Positions 29,678 through 42,049 of a stretch of 64,000 bases of DNA are shown here, in pieces. The stretch lies in NCBI GenBank assembly GCA_902579115.1, contig CACHFP010000001.1, positions 124,001 through 188,000 of the forward strand, given 5' to 3'. Each line of letters begins with the position of its first letter. The first letter of the stretch is position 1. The notes beneath the pieces are model-generated. The model searched no databases and had not been told where the DNA came from. It was given only the letters and a program-made list of their open reading frames with translations. The position numbers and the translations under genes are program-made. This DNA comes from an uncultured Pelagibacteraceae bacterium (lineage in GTDB: Bacteria > Pseudomonadota > Alphaproteobacteria > Pelagibacterales > Pelagibacteraceae).

Positions 29678-31749
29678 TGTTCAAAATACATAAGGAAGAA
29701 TTAGAAGTTAATGGTAAAAAATTGACTTTAGAAACCGGTAAAGTTGCTCGGCAGGCTGATGGGGCGATTATTGCATCTCTTGGAGAAACAGTAGTAATTG
29801 CTACGGCAGTTGGAGCAAAAAAGGTTGCAGAGGGACAAGATTACTTCCCATTGTCAGTTAATTATCAGGAAAAATATTATGCAGCTGGAAAAATACCTGG
29901 AGGTTATTTTAAAAGAGAAGCACGACCAACAGAGTCAGAAACCTTAATTTCAAGATTGATAGACCGGCCGATAAGGCCTTTATTTCCCTCAGGATTTATG
30001 AATGAGGTACAAGTTTTACCTACAGTTCTATCCTATGACGCAGATAATCAACCAGATATCCTATCAATAATCGCCTCTTCAGCAGCTCTTGCAATATCCG
30101 GCCTTCCATTTCAAGGCCCCATTGGTGCAAGTAGAGTAGGATACAGAGAAGGAAAGTTTTTACTAAACCCTTCACTTGAAGAACTTAAAACTTCTGAATT
30201 AGATTTAGTGGTTGCCGGAACAAAAGACGCGGTTTTGATGGTGGAGTCAGAAACATCAGGCCTTCCTGAAAAAACAATGTTGGAAGCTGTAAAATTTGGT
30301 CATGAAAATTTTATTCCTATAATAAATGCGATTGAAAAACTCGCAAAAAAAGCATCTAAACCTAAATGGGAAGTGGAAGAAATAAACCAATCAGATGTAA
30401 AGAAGAAAATTGCTGATAAATTTGAAAAAGATTTAAGAAAAGCATTCAAAGAGATAGATAAGAAAAAAAGATCAACTGCTATATCAGAAATAGAAGCTCA
30501 GTGTAAAGAAATGTTCGTTGAAGACGAAAACGTAACAGAGAATCAAGCGATGGCTCAATTAAAATTAATAGAGAAAGATATTGTGAGAACGGCGATTTTG
30601 AAAGACAAAAAAAGAATCGATGGTCGAGGTTTATCTGATGTTAGAGAGATTAAGTGTGAAGTTGGTGTTTTGCCTAGAACGCATGGATCTGCATTATTTA
30701 CAAGGGGAGAAACTCAAGCTTTGGTCGTTACTACTTTAGGTATGTCTGATGACGAGCAAAGATTAGAAAGCTTAGATGGAATGCATAGATCAAATTTTAT
30801 GCTTCATTACAATTTTCCTCCTTTTTCTGTTGGAGAGTGTGGAAGAGTTGGAACAGGAAGAAGAGAAATAGGTCATGGTAAACTAGCCTGGAGAGCAATA
30901 AAATCTTCATTGCCTAAAAATGAAAATTTCCCTTATACATTAAGAATTGTTTCAGAAATAACTGAGTCAAATGGCTCTTCCTCGATGGCAACAGTTTGCG
31001 GCACATCTCTTTCATTGATGGATGCAGGTGTTCCAATAAAAGAACCGGTTGCCGGTATTGCTATGGGATTGATTAAAGAGGGTAAAGAATTTTCAGTACT
31101 TTCAGATATTTTAGGTGATGAAGATCATCTAGGAGACATGGATTTTAAAGTTGCAGGAACTAAAAACGGAATTACTTCGCTTCAGATGGATATAAAAATA
31201 ACAGGGATAACATTTGAAATTATGGAAAAAGCTTTAGATCAAGCTAAAGCTGGAAGAGAACATATACTAAATGAAATGAGTAAAGCAATTAAGTCTTCAA
31301 GAAAAGAATTTTCTAAGCACACACCGAAAATGGAAACTTTAAAAGTTGATAAAAAAGATATTGCCACAGTAATTGGAAAAGGAGGCGCAACTATAAGAGA
31401 AATTGTAGAAACTTCTGGAGCTAAGGTTGACGTAAAAGATACAGGCGAAGTCACAATAGCTGCTCCTGATGAGAAGTCTAGAAATAAAGCTATTGAATTT
31501 ATAAAAGGATTAGTAGCCAAACCTGAAATGGGTAAAATTTATAAAGGTAAAGTTGTTAAGATTATGGAATTTGGAGCATTTGTAAACTTTCTAGGAAAAC
31601 AAGATGGATTAGTTCATATTTCCGAGCTAGCAGATAAGAGAGTTGCTAAAGTTGGAGATATTGTTAAAGAAGGCGACGAAGTTTCTGTAAAAGTTGTTGG
31701 ATTTGATAGAGGCAAGGTCAAACTTTCGATGAAGCAAGCATCTGCCTAG
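29677..31749 (+). CDS. pnp: Polyribonucleotide nucleotidyltransferase
   Basis: RNase PH repeats, KH ([12 protein letters not shown]) and C-terminal S1 ([29 protein letters not shown]). Confidence 0.98.
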   Translation: MFKIHKEELEVNGKKLTLETGKVARQADGAIIASLGETVVIATAVGAKKVAEGQDYFPLSVNYQEKYYAAGKIPGGYFKREARPTESETLISRLIDRPIRPLFPSGFMNEVQVLPTVLSYDADNQPDILSIIASSAALAISGLPFQGPIGASRVGYREGKFLLNPSLEELKTSELDLVVAGTKDAVLMVESETSGLPEKTMLEAVKFGHENFIPIINAIEKLAKKASKPKWEVEEINQSDVKKKIADKFEKDLRKAFKEIDKKKRSTAISEIEAQCKEMFVEDENVTENQAMAQLKLIEKDIVRTAILKDKKRIDGRGLSDVREIKCEVGVLPRTHGSALFTRGETQALVVTTLGMSDDEQRLESLDGMHRSNFMLHYNFPPFSVGECGRVGTGRREIGHGKLAWRAIKSSLPKNENFPYTLRIVSEITESNGSSSMATVCGTSLSLMDAGVPIKEPVAGIAMGLIKEGKEFSVLSDILGDEDHLGDMDFKVAGTKNGITSLQMDIKITGITFEIMEKALDQAKAGREHILNEMSKAIKSSRKEFSKHTPKMETLKVDKKDIATVIGKGGATIREIVETSGAKVDVKDTGEVTIAAPDEKSRNKAIEFIKGLVAKPEMGKIYKGKVVKIMEFGAFVNFLGKQDGLVHISELADKRVAKVGDIVKEGDEVSVKVVGFDRGKVKLSMKQASA

Positions 31750-31750
31750 T

Positions 31751-32701
31751 TTAAACAAAATCAATATCAGTATCGATAAACTGAATATCTTCAAATCTTT
31801 TTTTTATTAAGTCTTTAATAAAGAAATCATCAGCATCAAAAGCAAAATTAAGCTTTTTACGCCACGGCATATCTATATTTAAGACTTGATTGCTTTTTGA
31901 AATATAACTTAAAAAATCTATTTTATTTTTTTTTGCAAACTTACTAAAAATATTTTTTAAATCAAAATTTACTGGTTTTGAAATATATATAATATTTAAA
32001 ATTTTAAACTTTTTCTTCACCTTTATATTTGTAATAATATCTATGCCATCATAAGTAAAAATATAAATATTTTTTTTATATGGACAATTCAATATTCTCC
32101 ACTTAAACCAACTTTCATCCCTAACGATACCAATAGTTTTTTGAGATAAAGTTTTTTCACTATTTTCAATTATTTTAGATATAGTTTGATTATCTATATT
32201 CTTTAATTGTAAGTTTCCTAGTTCTCCAGTTTCAATATCAGTATTTTTATTTTTTTTAAAAAAATAAATTAAGTTTTGAAAGTTATAAAATTTTAATTGT
32301 CTGGTTAATTTGTTATTATACGACCAATTTAACTTTTTGAAAATTTTCAAGGATTTATCATTACAAATTGTAATTCGAATTGGACAAATTTTCATCCAGG
32401 CTTCAGCAAGTAATCTGCCATAACCCAAAGATCTATATTTTTCGTCAATAAAAAAATCAGTAAACCATACGCCTGTTTTTACATCATTCAAAATTTTAAT
32501 TTTATTTGAAATTATTCCTGCGTGGCCACAAATTTTACCATCTATTTCTAAAATTAGCGGTTCGAAACTATTAAGATCATATCTATATCTCCAATCATAA
32601 TCTTCTAAATTGATGTTTTCAAGATTAAAAGAATACTGATAAAAGTCTAAAAGTTCTTTTTTATCTACCTCAGATTTTTTTTTTATATGAATTTTCTCCA
32701 C
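31751..32701 (-). CDS. GNAT-like acetyltransferase
   Basis: VWFTDFFIDEKYRSLGYGRLLAEAWMKICPIRITICND GNAT core; 316 aa. Confidence 0.6.
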   Translation of the reverse strand: MEKIHIKKKSEVDKKELLDFYQYSFNLENINLEDYDWRYRYDLNSFEPLILEIDGKICGHAGIISNKIKILNDVKTGVWFTDFFIDEKYRSLGYGRLLAEAWMKICPIRITICNDKSLKIFKKLNWSYNNKLTRQLKFYNFQNLIYFFKKNKNTDIETGELGNLQLKNIDNQTISKIIENSEKTLSQKTIGIVRDESWFKWRILNCPYKKNIYIFTYDGIDIITNIKVKKKFKILNIIYISKPVNFDLKNIFSKFAKKNKIDFLSYISKSNQVLNIDMPWRKKLNFAFDADDFFIKDLIKKRFEDIQFIDTDIDFV

Positions 32702-32724
32702 TGTAAGATAAAATATAATTAAAT

Positions 32725-33489
32725 ATGTTTAATTCAATAAATAAAATTATTTCTAAATATACCGGTTTACTTATTCGAATGGATGATATTTGTGAAAATA
32801 TGAATTGGGAAATAATGGATAAATGCGAAATTTTATTTGACAAGTATAATATTAAACCTTTACTTGGAGTAATCCCTCTAAATAAAGATCCTGAATTATT
32901 AACATATCCAAAAACTACTTTATTTTGGGAAAGGGTAAATAATTGGAAAAATAAAGGTTGGGAAATAACAATGCACGGTTGTAACCATCTGTATACTCAG
33001 AAGTCAGATAAAAGAGATATTTTTAATTATGGAGGCAATTCTGAATTTTATGGATTAGATTACTCTGATCAATTAAGCAAAATTGAAACTGGTTTATCTG
33101 AATTTAAAAAAAGAGAAATTAATGTAAGAAGTTTTTTCGCACCAAATCATATTTATGACGAAAATACCTTAAAAGCTCTTAAAAAAAAGAATATTAAAAT
33201 AATTATAGATGGTTATGGATTATTCCCATACTTTAAAGCTGATTTACTTTTTATTCCACAGCTTTTTTATAAAGAAATATTTTTACCTTTTGGAATCCAG
33301 ACTACCCAAATGCATATAAATTATTGGCATAATAAAGATTTTAAGAAATTTGAAAATTTTGTGAGCAAATATCATAACAAAATGGTAAACTTAGATTATA
33401 TAATAAATATAACTAATCCTAATCTAGTTCAAAACTTTACAAATTACTTAGTCGAAAAAACTCTAAAAACAGTAAGAGTATTTAAGTAA
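32725..33489 (+). CDS. Polysaccharide-deacetylase-like protein (DUF2334-like)
   Basis: LLIRMDDICENMNWEIMDKCEILFDKYNIKPLLGVIP, WEITMHGCNHLY, FFAPNHIYDENTLKALKKKNI. Confidence 0.7.
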   Translation: MFNSINKIISKYTGLLIRMDDICENMNWEIMDKCEILFDKYNIKPLLGVIPLNKDPELLTYPKTTLFWERVNNWKNKGWEITMHGCNHLYTQKSDKRDIFNYGGNSEFYGLDYSDQLSKIETGLSEFKKREINVRSFFAPNHIYDENTLKALKKKNIKIIIDGYGLFPYFKADLLFIPQLFYKEIFLPFGIQTTQMHINYWHNKDFKKFENFVSKYHNKMVNLDYIINITNPNLVQNFTNYLVEKTLKTVRVFK

Positions 33490-34273
33490 TATTTTTAGGA
33501 TCAGGCATTCCAACTTTATTATATCCCGCGTCTACGTAATGTATTTCTCCTGTTACACCTGCAGCTAGATCACTTAATAAATAAAGAGCTGAATTACCGA
33601 CATCGTGAATATCAACATTTCTCTTTAAAAAAGAATGATCTTCATTCCATTTATACAAAAATTTTGCATCCCCAATAGCTGAAGCTGCTAAAGTTTTTAT
33701 TGGTCCAGCGCTAATAGCATTAACTCTTATTTTTTTGTGTCCTAGGTCACGAGCAAGATATTTTACGCTTGCTTCTAAAGCTGATTTACAAACACCCATA
33801 ACGTTATAATTAGGTATTGCTTTCGTAGATTCATAAGTTAACGTAAGTAAGCTACCACCCTCTTTTAAAATTTTAGATGCTTCTTTTGAAACTTCAGTAA
33901 AGGAAAAACAAGAAATTAACATGCTTTTTAAAAAATTTTCTCTTGTAGTATTTAGATATTCCCCAGACAGTTCTGATTTATCGGAAAATGCTACCGCGTG
34001 AACAACAAAATCGATCTCACCCCATTTATGCTTTATGTCCTCAAATAATTTAATTATTTCGTCTTTTTTTTCAACGTCACAACTTAGTGTAATATTTGAA
34101 TTCAATTTTTCAGCAAGTGGTATTACTCTTTTTTTTAAGGCATCTCCTAAATAAGTAAAGGCCAACTCAGCGCCTGCCTCAGCTAATTTTTGGGATATAC
34201 CCCAAGCAATAGAGCGTTCGTTTGCAACGCCCATAATCAGACCTTTTTTACCCTTCATCAAATCCATTTTCAA
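33482..34273 (-). CDS. fabI: Enoyl-ACP reductase (NADH)
   Basis: [50 protein letters not shown]. Confidence 0.95.
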   Translation of the reverse strand: MKMDLMKGKKGLIMGVANERSIAWGISQKLAEAGAELAFTYLGDALKKRVIPLAEKLNSNITLSCDVEKKDEIIKLFEDIKHKWGEIDFVVHAVAFSDKSELSGEYLNTTRENFLKSMLISCFSFTEVSKEASKILKEGGSLLTLTYESTKAIPNYNVMGVCKSALEASVKYLARDLGHKKIRVNAISAGPIKTLAASAIGDAKFLYKWNEDHSFLKRNVDIHDVGNSALYLLSDLAAGVTGEIHYVDAGYNKVGMPDPKNIT

Positions 34274-35481
34274 ACCTTTTCAAATACAAGAGTTGCATTT
34301 GTTCCACCAAAACCAAAACTATTTGACATTATAGAATTCAATTTTACATCTTTCTCAACTTTTGTAATTATAGGATATTTCTTCGCTTCTTCATCCATTT
34401 CAGAAATATTAGATGAAGCTGCAATAAAATTATTTTTCATCATTATCAAACTGTAAACAGCTTCGTGAACCGAAGTAGCACCAAGAGAATGACCGGCAAG
34501 AGACTTTGTAGAGCTTATTTTTGGTTTATTATCTTTAAAAACTTCTCCTACAGCTTTCAGTTCAGTTATATCACCGACTGGCGTTGATGTTCCGTGAGTG
34601 TTTATGTAATCAATTTTATTTTTGGCGGTGTTCAATGCCATCTTCATACATCTTACAGCACCTTCACCAGATGGAGCTACCATATCGTAACCATCAGATG
34701 TAGCACCATACCCTGTTAACTCTGCATAAATTTTTGCACCTCTTGCTTTAGCATGTTCATATTCCTCCAATACCAAAACTCCACCTCCTCCAGAAATTAC
34801 AAAACCATCTCGAGTTTTATCGTAAGGCCTTGAGGCTTTTTCAGGCGTATTGTTATATTTTGATGATAACGCAGTCATTGCATCAAACATTGCAGTCATA
34901 GCAAAATGAACTTCATCACTTCCCCCTGCAAAAATAATTTTTTGTTTACCAAGTTGAATTAATTCCATAGCATTTCCAATACAGTGCCCACTAGTTGCAC
35001 AAGCAGAACTTATTGTGTAATTAACGCCTTTTATTTTAAAAGGCACAGCTAAAGTTGCTGAAGCTGTACTTGACATAGTTCTTGGAACAACAAATGGACC
35101 CATTCGTTTTGGACTTTTTTCTCTTGTCTTATCGGCAGCTAATATAACATTTTCAATAGAAGGACCACCTGAACCCATTATCATTCCAGTCGAGATATTG
35201 CTTACATCAGACTCCTCTAGACCTGAGTCCTTTACCGCCTCATTCATTGAAATGTAATTGTACGCTGATCCAGGTCCCATAAATCTTATAAATTTTCTAT
35301 CAACATGGTCCTCGAGTTTAATCTTTGGTTTTCCATGGACGTGGCTTTTTAGATTATATTCTTTATACTCTTCAGAAAAAGTAATACCAGATTTTGAATT
35401 TAATAAAGATTTATAAACTTCATCCTGATTATTTCCTAGACAAGACACCACACCTATTCCTGTTATTACAACTCTCTTCAT
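34270..35481 (-). CDS. fabB: Beta-ketoacyl-ACP synthase (FabB-type by context)
   Basis: [19 protein letters not shown] active-site Cys, [21 protein letters not shown]; between fabI and fabA. Confidence 0.92.
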   Translation of the reverse strand: MKRVVITGIGVVSCLGNNQDEVYKSLLNSKSGITFSEEYKEYNLKSHVHGKPKIKLEDHVDRKFIRFMGPGSAYNYISMNEAVKDSGLEESDVSNISTGMIMGSGGPSIENVILAADKTREKSPKRMGPFVVPRTMSSTASATLAVPFKIKGVNYTISSACATSGHCIGNAMELIQLGKQKIIFAGGSDEVHFAMTAMFDAMTALSSKYNNTPEKASRPYDKTRDGFVISGGGGVLVLEEYEHAKARGAKIYAELTGYGATSDGYDMVAPSGEGAVRCMKMALNTAKNKIDYINTHGTSTPVGDITELKAVGEVFKDNKPKISSTKSLAGHSLGATSVHEAVYSLIMMKNNFIAASSNISEMDEEAKKYPIITKVEKDVKLNSIMSNSFGFGGTNATLVFEKV

Positions 35482-36020
35482 GATCTAAATAGACCTACTT
35501 TTAAATTTTCTGCTCGGTAAATTATCTTTCCATCAGCACTTAAAATGCCGTTTGCTAAACCAACAGCCGTTCCCTCTTTTTTTAAAATTCGTTTCATATT
35601 TATCTCATATGTTGCCACTTTAATATTCTTTAAAACTTCTCCCGTAAATTTTACAGAATTTACCCCCAAAGCTCTACCTTTTCCTGGCTCTCCTATCCAA
35701 CCTAGATAAAAACCAACTAATTGCCACATTGCATCTAAACCTAAGCATCCCGGCATTACAGGATCTTTTTGAAAGTGACAATCAAAAAACCATAGGTTGT
35801 CTTTAATATCAAGCTCTGCTTTAATAAAACCCTTCTTAAATTCACCCGTATCTTTTTTTATTTCTGTAATTCTGTCAAACATCAACATAGGAGGTAGTGG
35901 TAGCTTAGCATTTCCTTCACCAAATAGCTTTCCCTCTCCACACGAAATTAACTCATCGTAATTGTAACTGTTTTTTTGCATGATTAAGAATTGTTTTACT
36001 TGATTTAGCAAAAGTTTCAT
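35478..36020 (-). CDS. fabA: 3-hydroxydecanoyl-ACP dehydratase (start may be internal [12 protein letters not shown])
   Basis: [46 protein letters not shown]. Confidence 0.95.
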   Translation of the reverse strand: MKLLLNQVKQFLIMQKNSYNYDELISCGEGKLFGEGNAKLPLPPMLMFDRITEIKKDTGEFKKGFIKAELDIKDNLWFFDCHFQKDPVMPGCLGLDAMWQLVGFYLGWIGEPGKGRALGVNSVKFTGEVLKNIKVATYEINMKRILKKEGTAVGLANGILSADGKIIYRAENLKVGLFRS

Positions 36021-36032
36021 ATATATTTTGTG

Positions 36033-36049
36033 TTTAGAATGATTATAAA
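36033..36049. promoter_or_regulatory. Candidate Irr (ICE-like) box in fabA/irr divergent region
   Basis: TTTAGAATGATTATAAA; resembles the Irr/ICE consensus TTTAGAANNNTTCTAAA with one substitution. Confidence 0.55.
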
Positions 36050-36073
36050 GTAGATTAAAAAGCAGACTAAAAC

Positions 36074-36481
36074 GTGAAAAAAATAGACATTTTAAAAAAA
36101 TTAAGATCTTCCAGGTTAAGACCGACTAAACAAAGAGTTGAAATAGCTAAATTTTTATTCGAAAGAGATAAAACGTTTCATTTTACAGTTGAAAGTTTAA
36201 ACAAACTTTTAATAAAAAAATCAACTTCTAGAATTGCGCTAGCAACAGTTTATAATACCGTTCACGCATTTAAAGCAGCTGGACATTTAAGTGAAGTGGA
36301 AGTGAGAGGAAACAAAACTTATTTTGATACCAATGTTTCAAATCATCACCATTTTTATGATAGTGAAACTGCAGAATTAATAGACATAGATGCGAATGAT
36401 ATAATTATTCAAAAAATTCCAAAAGCACCAAACGGTAAAAAAATTAAAAATGTTGAGGTATTTATAAATTTGAAAAATTGA
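36074..36481 (+). CDS. irr: Irr-type Fur-family regulator
   Basis: [51 protein letters not shown]; next to fabA-fabB-fabI. Confidence 0.82.
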   Translation: MKKIDILKKLRSSRLRPTKQRVEIAKFLFERDKTFHFTVESLNKLLIKKSTSRIALATVYNTVHAFKAAGHLSEVEVRGNKTYFDTNVSNHHHFYDSETAELIDIDANDIIIQKIPKAPNGKKIKNVEVFINLKN

Positions 36482-36503
36482 CAGAATGTCGCTTGTTTTT
36501 CAC

Positions 36504-38700
<2,197 letters not shown>

Positions 38701-38701
38701 T

Positions 38702-39328
38702 ATGGAAATTGTTAAAACGCCAAATTTAGAAAAATTAAATCAAAATATAAAAGATAATTTTTATATTGTTCCAAACTTAAAATTCGATATTGATAAATTG
38801 AGAGCTGATTTAAATATTGTGCTTAAAAAAAAGAAATTTAGTACATTAGGTATTAAAAATTTTGGAGCGATCTCTTTAAATCAAGTACCAGGTGACAAAA
38901 GTTCTACGGAGGGCCACAATGTTAGAGGTACATACTGGACCATACCCGATGAAAAAGGCAAAGAAGTTGAGAGAGATCAACCTATCGATGAGTCAAAATA
39001 CACTGAAATAGTTTCTGAATTTAAAGGGACATATTTTGAGGAAGTTTATGATACTTTAAGGAAACACTTTAAGCTTGGAAGAGTAAGGATATTATTAAAA
39101 GAACCAAGATCTACGTTAAGTTGGCACAGAGATCCAGAACCAAGACTACATATACCTATTATAACAAATAAAGGTTGCAGAATGGTCATAGAAGAAGTTT
39201 GTAGACATATGCCAGCTGATGGATCAGTTACAATTACAAATAATACTAAATATCATAATTTTTTTAACGGGGGGGAGCAGAACCGAATTCATTTAGTAGC
39301 ATGTGTTCTAGATAATCCTTTTAATTAA
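38702..39328 (+). CDS. Aspartyl/asparaginyl beta-hydroxylase-like 2OG-Fe(II) protein
   Basis: LSWHRDPEPRLHIPIITNKGCRMVIEE...MPADGSVTITNNTKYHNFFNGGEQNRIHLV (HxD...H, R). Confidence 0.78.
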   Translation: MEIVKTPNLEKLNQNIKDNFYIVPNLKFDIDKLRADLNIVLKKKKFSTLGIKNFGAISLNQVPGDKSSTEGHNVRGTYWTIPDEKGKEVERDQPIDESKYTEIVSEFKGTYFEEVYDTLRKHFKLGRVRILLKEPRSTLSWHRDPEPRLHIPIITNKGCRMVIEEVCRHMPADGSVTITNNTKYHNFFNGGEQNRIHLVACVLDNPFN

Positions 39329-39571
39329 ATGACTGAGTTTACCCACGGAATTTTAACCGCCTCTAAAAGTATTTATTTAAATAACAAAGGATCTATATTA
39401 AGGACAATAATTTACACAATTGGCCACTTTGCTATAGCTATTACAGTATTAATGTTAATTGCTAACGTATCATTTATGATTGCTCTTACTGATGCAATTG
39501 TTGAGCCTTTAGCAAATGCAATTTGGTATTTTATATTGGATAAAATCTGGACGTCAAAGTATAAAAAATAA
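39329..39571 (+). CDS. DUF2061-like small membrane protein
   Basis: ILRTIIYTIGHFAIAITVLMLI...DAIVEPLANAIWYFILDKIW. Confidence 0.75.
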   Translation: MTEFTHGILTASKSIYLNNKGSILRTIIYTIGHFAIAITVLMLIANVSFMIALTDAIVEPLANAIWYFILDKIWTSKYKK

Positions 39572-39573
39572 AT

Positions 39574-40020
39574 TTATAACAAACCCCATAAACTGCCTTT
39601 TTTAATCCAGCCCTCAAAATTTTCTACAGTTACTTTACACCAATCATTTTTACATTTTTTAATTTTGCAAAGTCTTCCTCTTTTTAGAATTACAGATGGC
39701 CTAGAGTAAACTGAAGGACTACTAAAAAGTAACTCCTCATCATTAATAATTAAAGCAGCTTTTTTCTTGGACAATTGTGAGATATGGATCCAACCAGTAT
39801 TATTTTCATGATCTCTAATTTTTCTAAAGTTTTCAAATTTTTCTTGTACCAAAACAGGTAAAAACTTTTTTTTATAAAATAACTTTATAGGATAGTCAAA
39901 AGACGGCCCTTGCCTTAGGTTCACCTTGTCATTTCTTAATGTTAAAAAATATTCATCATTAGCAAAAGTATTTTGGTTTAATAATATAAATACAAAAATG
40001 TAAAAAATTAATTTTAACAT
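39574..40020 (-). CDS. Exported SH3-domain protein
   Basis: Signal peptide; VNLRQGPSFDYPIKLFYKKKFLPVLV, WCKVTVENFEGWIKKGSLWG. Confidence 0.8.
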   Translation of the reverse strand: MLKLIFYIFVFILLNQNTFANDEYFLTLRNDKVNLRQGPSFDYPIKLFYKKKFLPVLVQEKFENFRKIRDHENNTGWIHISQLSKKKAALIINDEELLFSSPSVYSRPSVILKRGRLCKIKKCKNDWCKVTVENFEGWIKKGSLWGLL

Positions 40021-40757
40021 TTATTTACACACTTTGGATTACGAGGTATTTTGACGTTTCTAAAATTTGTTTTAATAGAATCGAATATCATCATTTTATT
40101 ACTTAAGTCAGTTTTAATTCCTAAGATAGTTTTTAATACCTCATTAGCTTGTAAGGAGCCTAAAATACCTGCAACAGGGGAGAAAATCCCATCTGTTTGA
40201 CAATTATTTTCAATTAAAGGCTTTTCAGGCATAAAGCATCTAAAACATGAACTCTTTTTTTTAAAATTAAATTTAAATAGATGCCCATCAAATTTACTAA
40301 TAGCTGCTGAAATGAGTACTTTTTTACTTTTTTTACAATAGTCATTAATTAAATATCTTGTTTCATAGTTATCAGTGCCATCGCAGATAATATCAAAGCT
40401 CTTAAAAATAGGTTTTATATTTTTAGAGGTTAATTTTTTTTTAAATATTCTTATATTTATTTTTTTATTGATCTTAAGTATTTTAACTTTTGCTCGATCA
40501 ACTTTGTACTTACCTATGTCACTTGAATTAAAAAGTGTTTGTCTGTTTAAATTACTTATTTCAACTTTATCGTCATCAACAATACCAACGCTGCCAACTC
40601 CTGAAGCTGCAAGATAAGTTAAAAGCGGACATCCTAAACCACCCATACCAATTATTAATATTTTTGAATTAAAAATTTTTTTTTGTCCCCTAATACCTAT
40701 TTTTTTTAAAATAATTTGTTTTTCAAACTGTTTTATATAGTTAAAATTGAAACTCAT
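40014..40757 (-). CDS. ThiF/MoeB/HesA-family adenylyltransferase
   Basis: KILIIGMGGLGCPLLTYLAASGVGSVGIVDDDKVEISNLNRQTLF, CDGTDNYETRYLIND, CFRCFMPE. Confidence 0.92.
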   Translation of the reverse strand: MSFNFNYIKQFEKQIILKKIGIRGQKKIFNSKILIIGMGGLGCPLLTYLAASGVGSVGIVDDDKVEISNLNRQTLFNSSDIGKYKVDRAKVKILKINKKINIRIFKKKLTSKNIKPIFKSFDIICDGTDNYETRYLINDYCKKSKKVLISAAISKFDGHLFKFNFKKKSSCFRCFMPEKPLIENNCQTDGIFSPVAGILGSLQANEVLKTILGIKTDLSNKMMIFDSIKTNFRNVKIPRNPKCVNKC

Positions 40758-40813
40758 TTTTTTGAATCTTTAATACTTTGAGTTTTTATAAACAAAATAT
40801 TTTTATTGGCTAT

Positions 40814-42046
40814 CTAGTTTAAATTTTTCTCTTCAATTAAGAGTTTATTCAAAATAAACTCTGTTATTTTATTCGCAATAAAACTTTTTTTATTTTTCTT
40901 TATTACTTTAACTTTTCCAATATTATCAATTATTGATACTCTGTTATAATCAGAGTTAAATCCACTATCTTTTTTTGAAATATCATTAGCAATTATCAAA
41001 TCGCAATTCTTTTTCCTCAATTTTAAATTAGAGTTTTTATTAATTTGGTCAGTCTCTGCAGAAAAACCAACAACTAACTTTGGCCTAAATCTATTATTTT
41101 TACCTAAAAATTCAAGAATATCTTTGTTTTTTTCTAATTCTATAGTTTTAAATTTATTGTAATTTTTTTTTATTTTATTTTTATTTTTTTTTATTGGTTT
41201 AAAGTCTGATACCGCAGCTGCACAAATTGCAACATCTACTGGTAAAGATTTCTTCACTGCATTAAACATTTCCTCTGCAGAAATTACTTTTATTAATTTA
41301 AAATTTTTTTGATAATTAATATTTGATGGCCCAGATATTAAAGTAGTTTTAACTCCTAATTTACTCAAAGCTAAAGCTATCTCATAACCTTGCTTTCCGC
41401 TTGACTCATTTGAAATATATCTTACAGGATCAATATATTCTCTTGTTGGTCCTGTTGTTACAACCGCCTTAAATTTTTTCTTCTTAAACAAATTTCTCTT
41501 GTCGAAGTAGTTTTTTAAAAATTTGTAGATCTGGTTAGGGCTTGACATTTTTCCTTCACCATATTCCCCACAAGCCATTTCTCCTTTTTCAGGGCCAATA
41601 AAAAGGTATCCATAATCTTTTAAAATTTCCACATTTTTTTGTGTTGCTTTATGCATCCACATTCTTACGTTCATTGCAGGAACTAATAAAACATCTTTGT
41701 TTGATGCTAAAATTACTGTTGTTGCTAGATCTTCAGCTTTTCCCAATCTTAGCTTAGTCATAAAATTAGCTGTTGTTGGCATCACAACAATTATATCAGC
41801 CCATCGAGATAAAGATATATGATCTATCTCAGCCTCATTATTTGCATCAAATATACTTTCAAAAGTTTTACTTTTAGCAAGCGTTGTTACAGACAGAGGA
41901 GTTACAAATTCTTTTCCACTTTTTGTTAAAATTGTTCTTATTTCATTATTTTCCTTTTTTAATAATCTTATAAGATCCAATGATTTGTATGCAGCTATAC
42001 CACCACCAATTATTATTAGAATTTTTTTATCTTTTAATTTCATCAT
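40814..42046 (-). CDS. coaBC: Bifunctional PPC decarboxylase / PPC synthetase
   Basis: IGGGIAAYKSLDLIRLLKK, VPAMNVRMWMH, TTGPTREYIDPVRYISNESSGKQGYEIA. Confidence 0.95.
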   Translation of the reverse strand: MMKLKDKKILIIIGGGIAAYKSLDLIRLLKKENNEIRTILTKSGKEFVTPLSVTTLAKSKTFESIFDANNEAEIDHISLSRWADIIVVMPTTANFMTKLRLGKAEDLATTVILASNKDVLLVPAMNVRMWMHKATQKNVEILKDYGYLFIGPEKGEMACGEYGEGKMSSPNQIYKFLKNYFDKRNLFKKKKFKAVVTTGPTREYIDPVRYISNESSGKQGYEIALALSKLGVKTTLISGPSNINYQKNFKLIKVISAEEMFNAVKKSLPVDVAICAAAVSDFKPIKKNKNKIKKNYNKFKTIELEKNKDILEFLGKNNRFRPKLVVGFSAETDQINKNSNLKLRKKNCDLIIANDISKKDSGFNSDYNRVSIIDNIGKVKVIKKNKKSFIANKITEFILNKLLIEEKNLN

Positions 42047-42049
42047 TAA

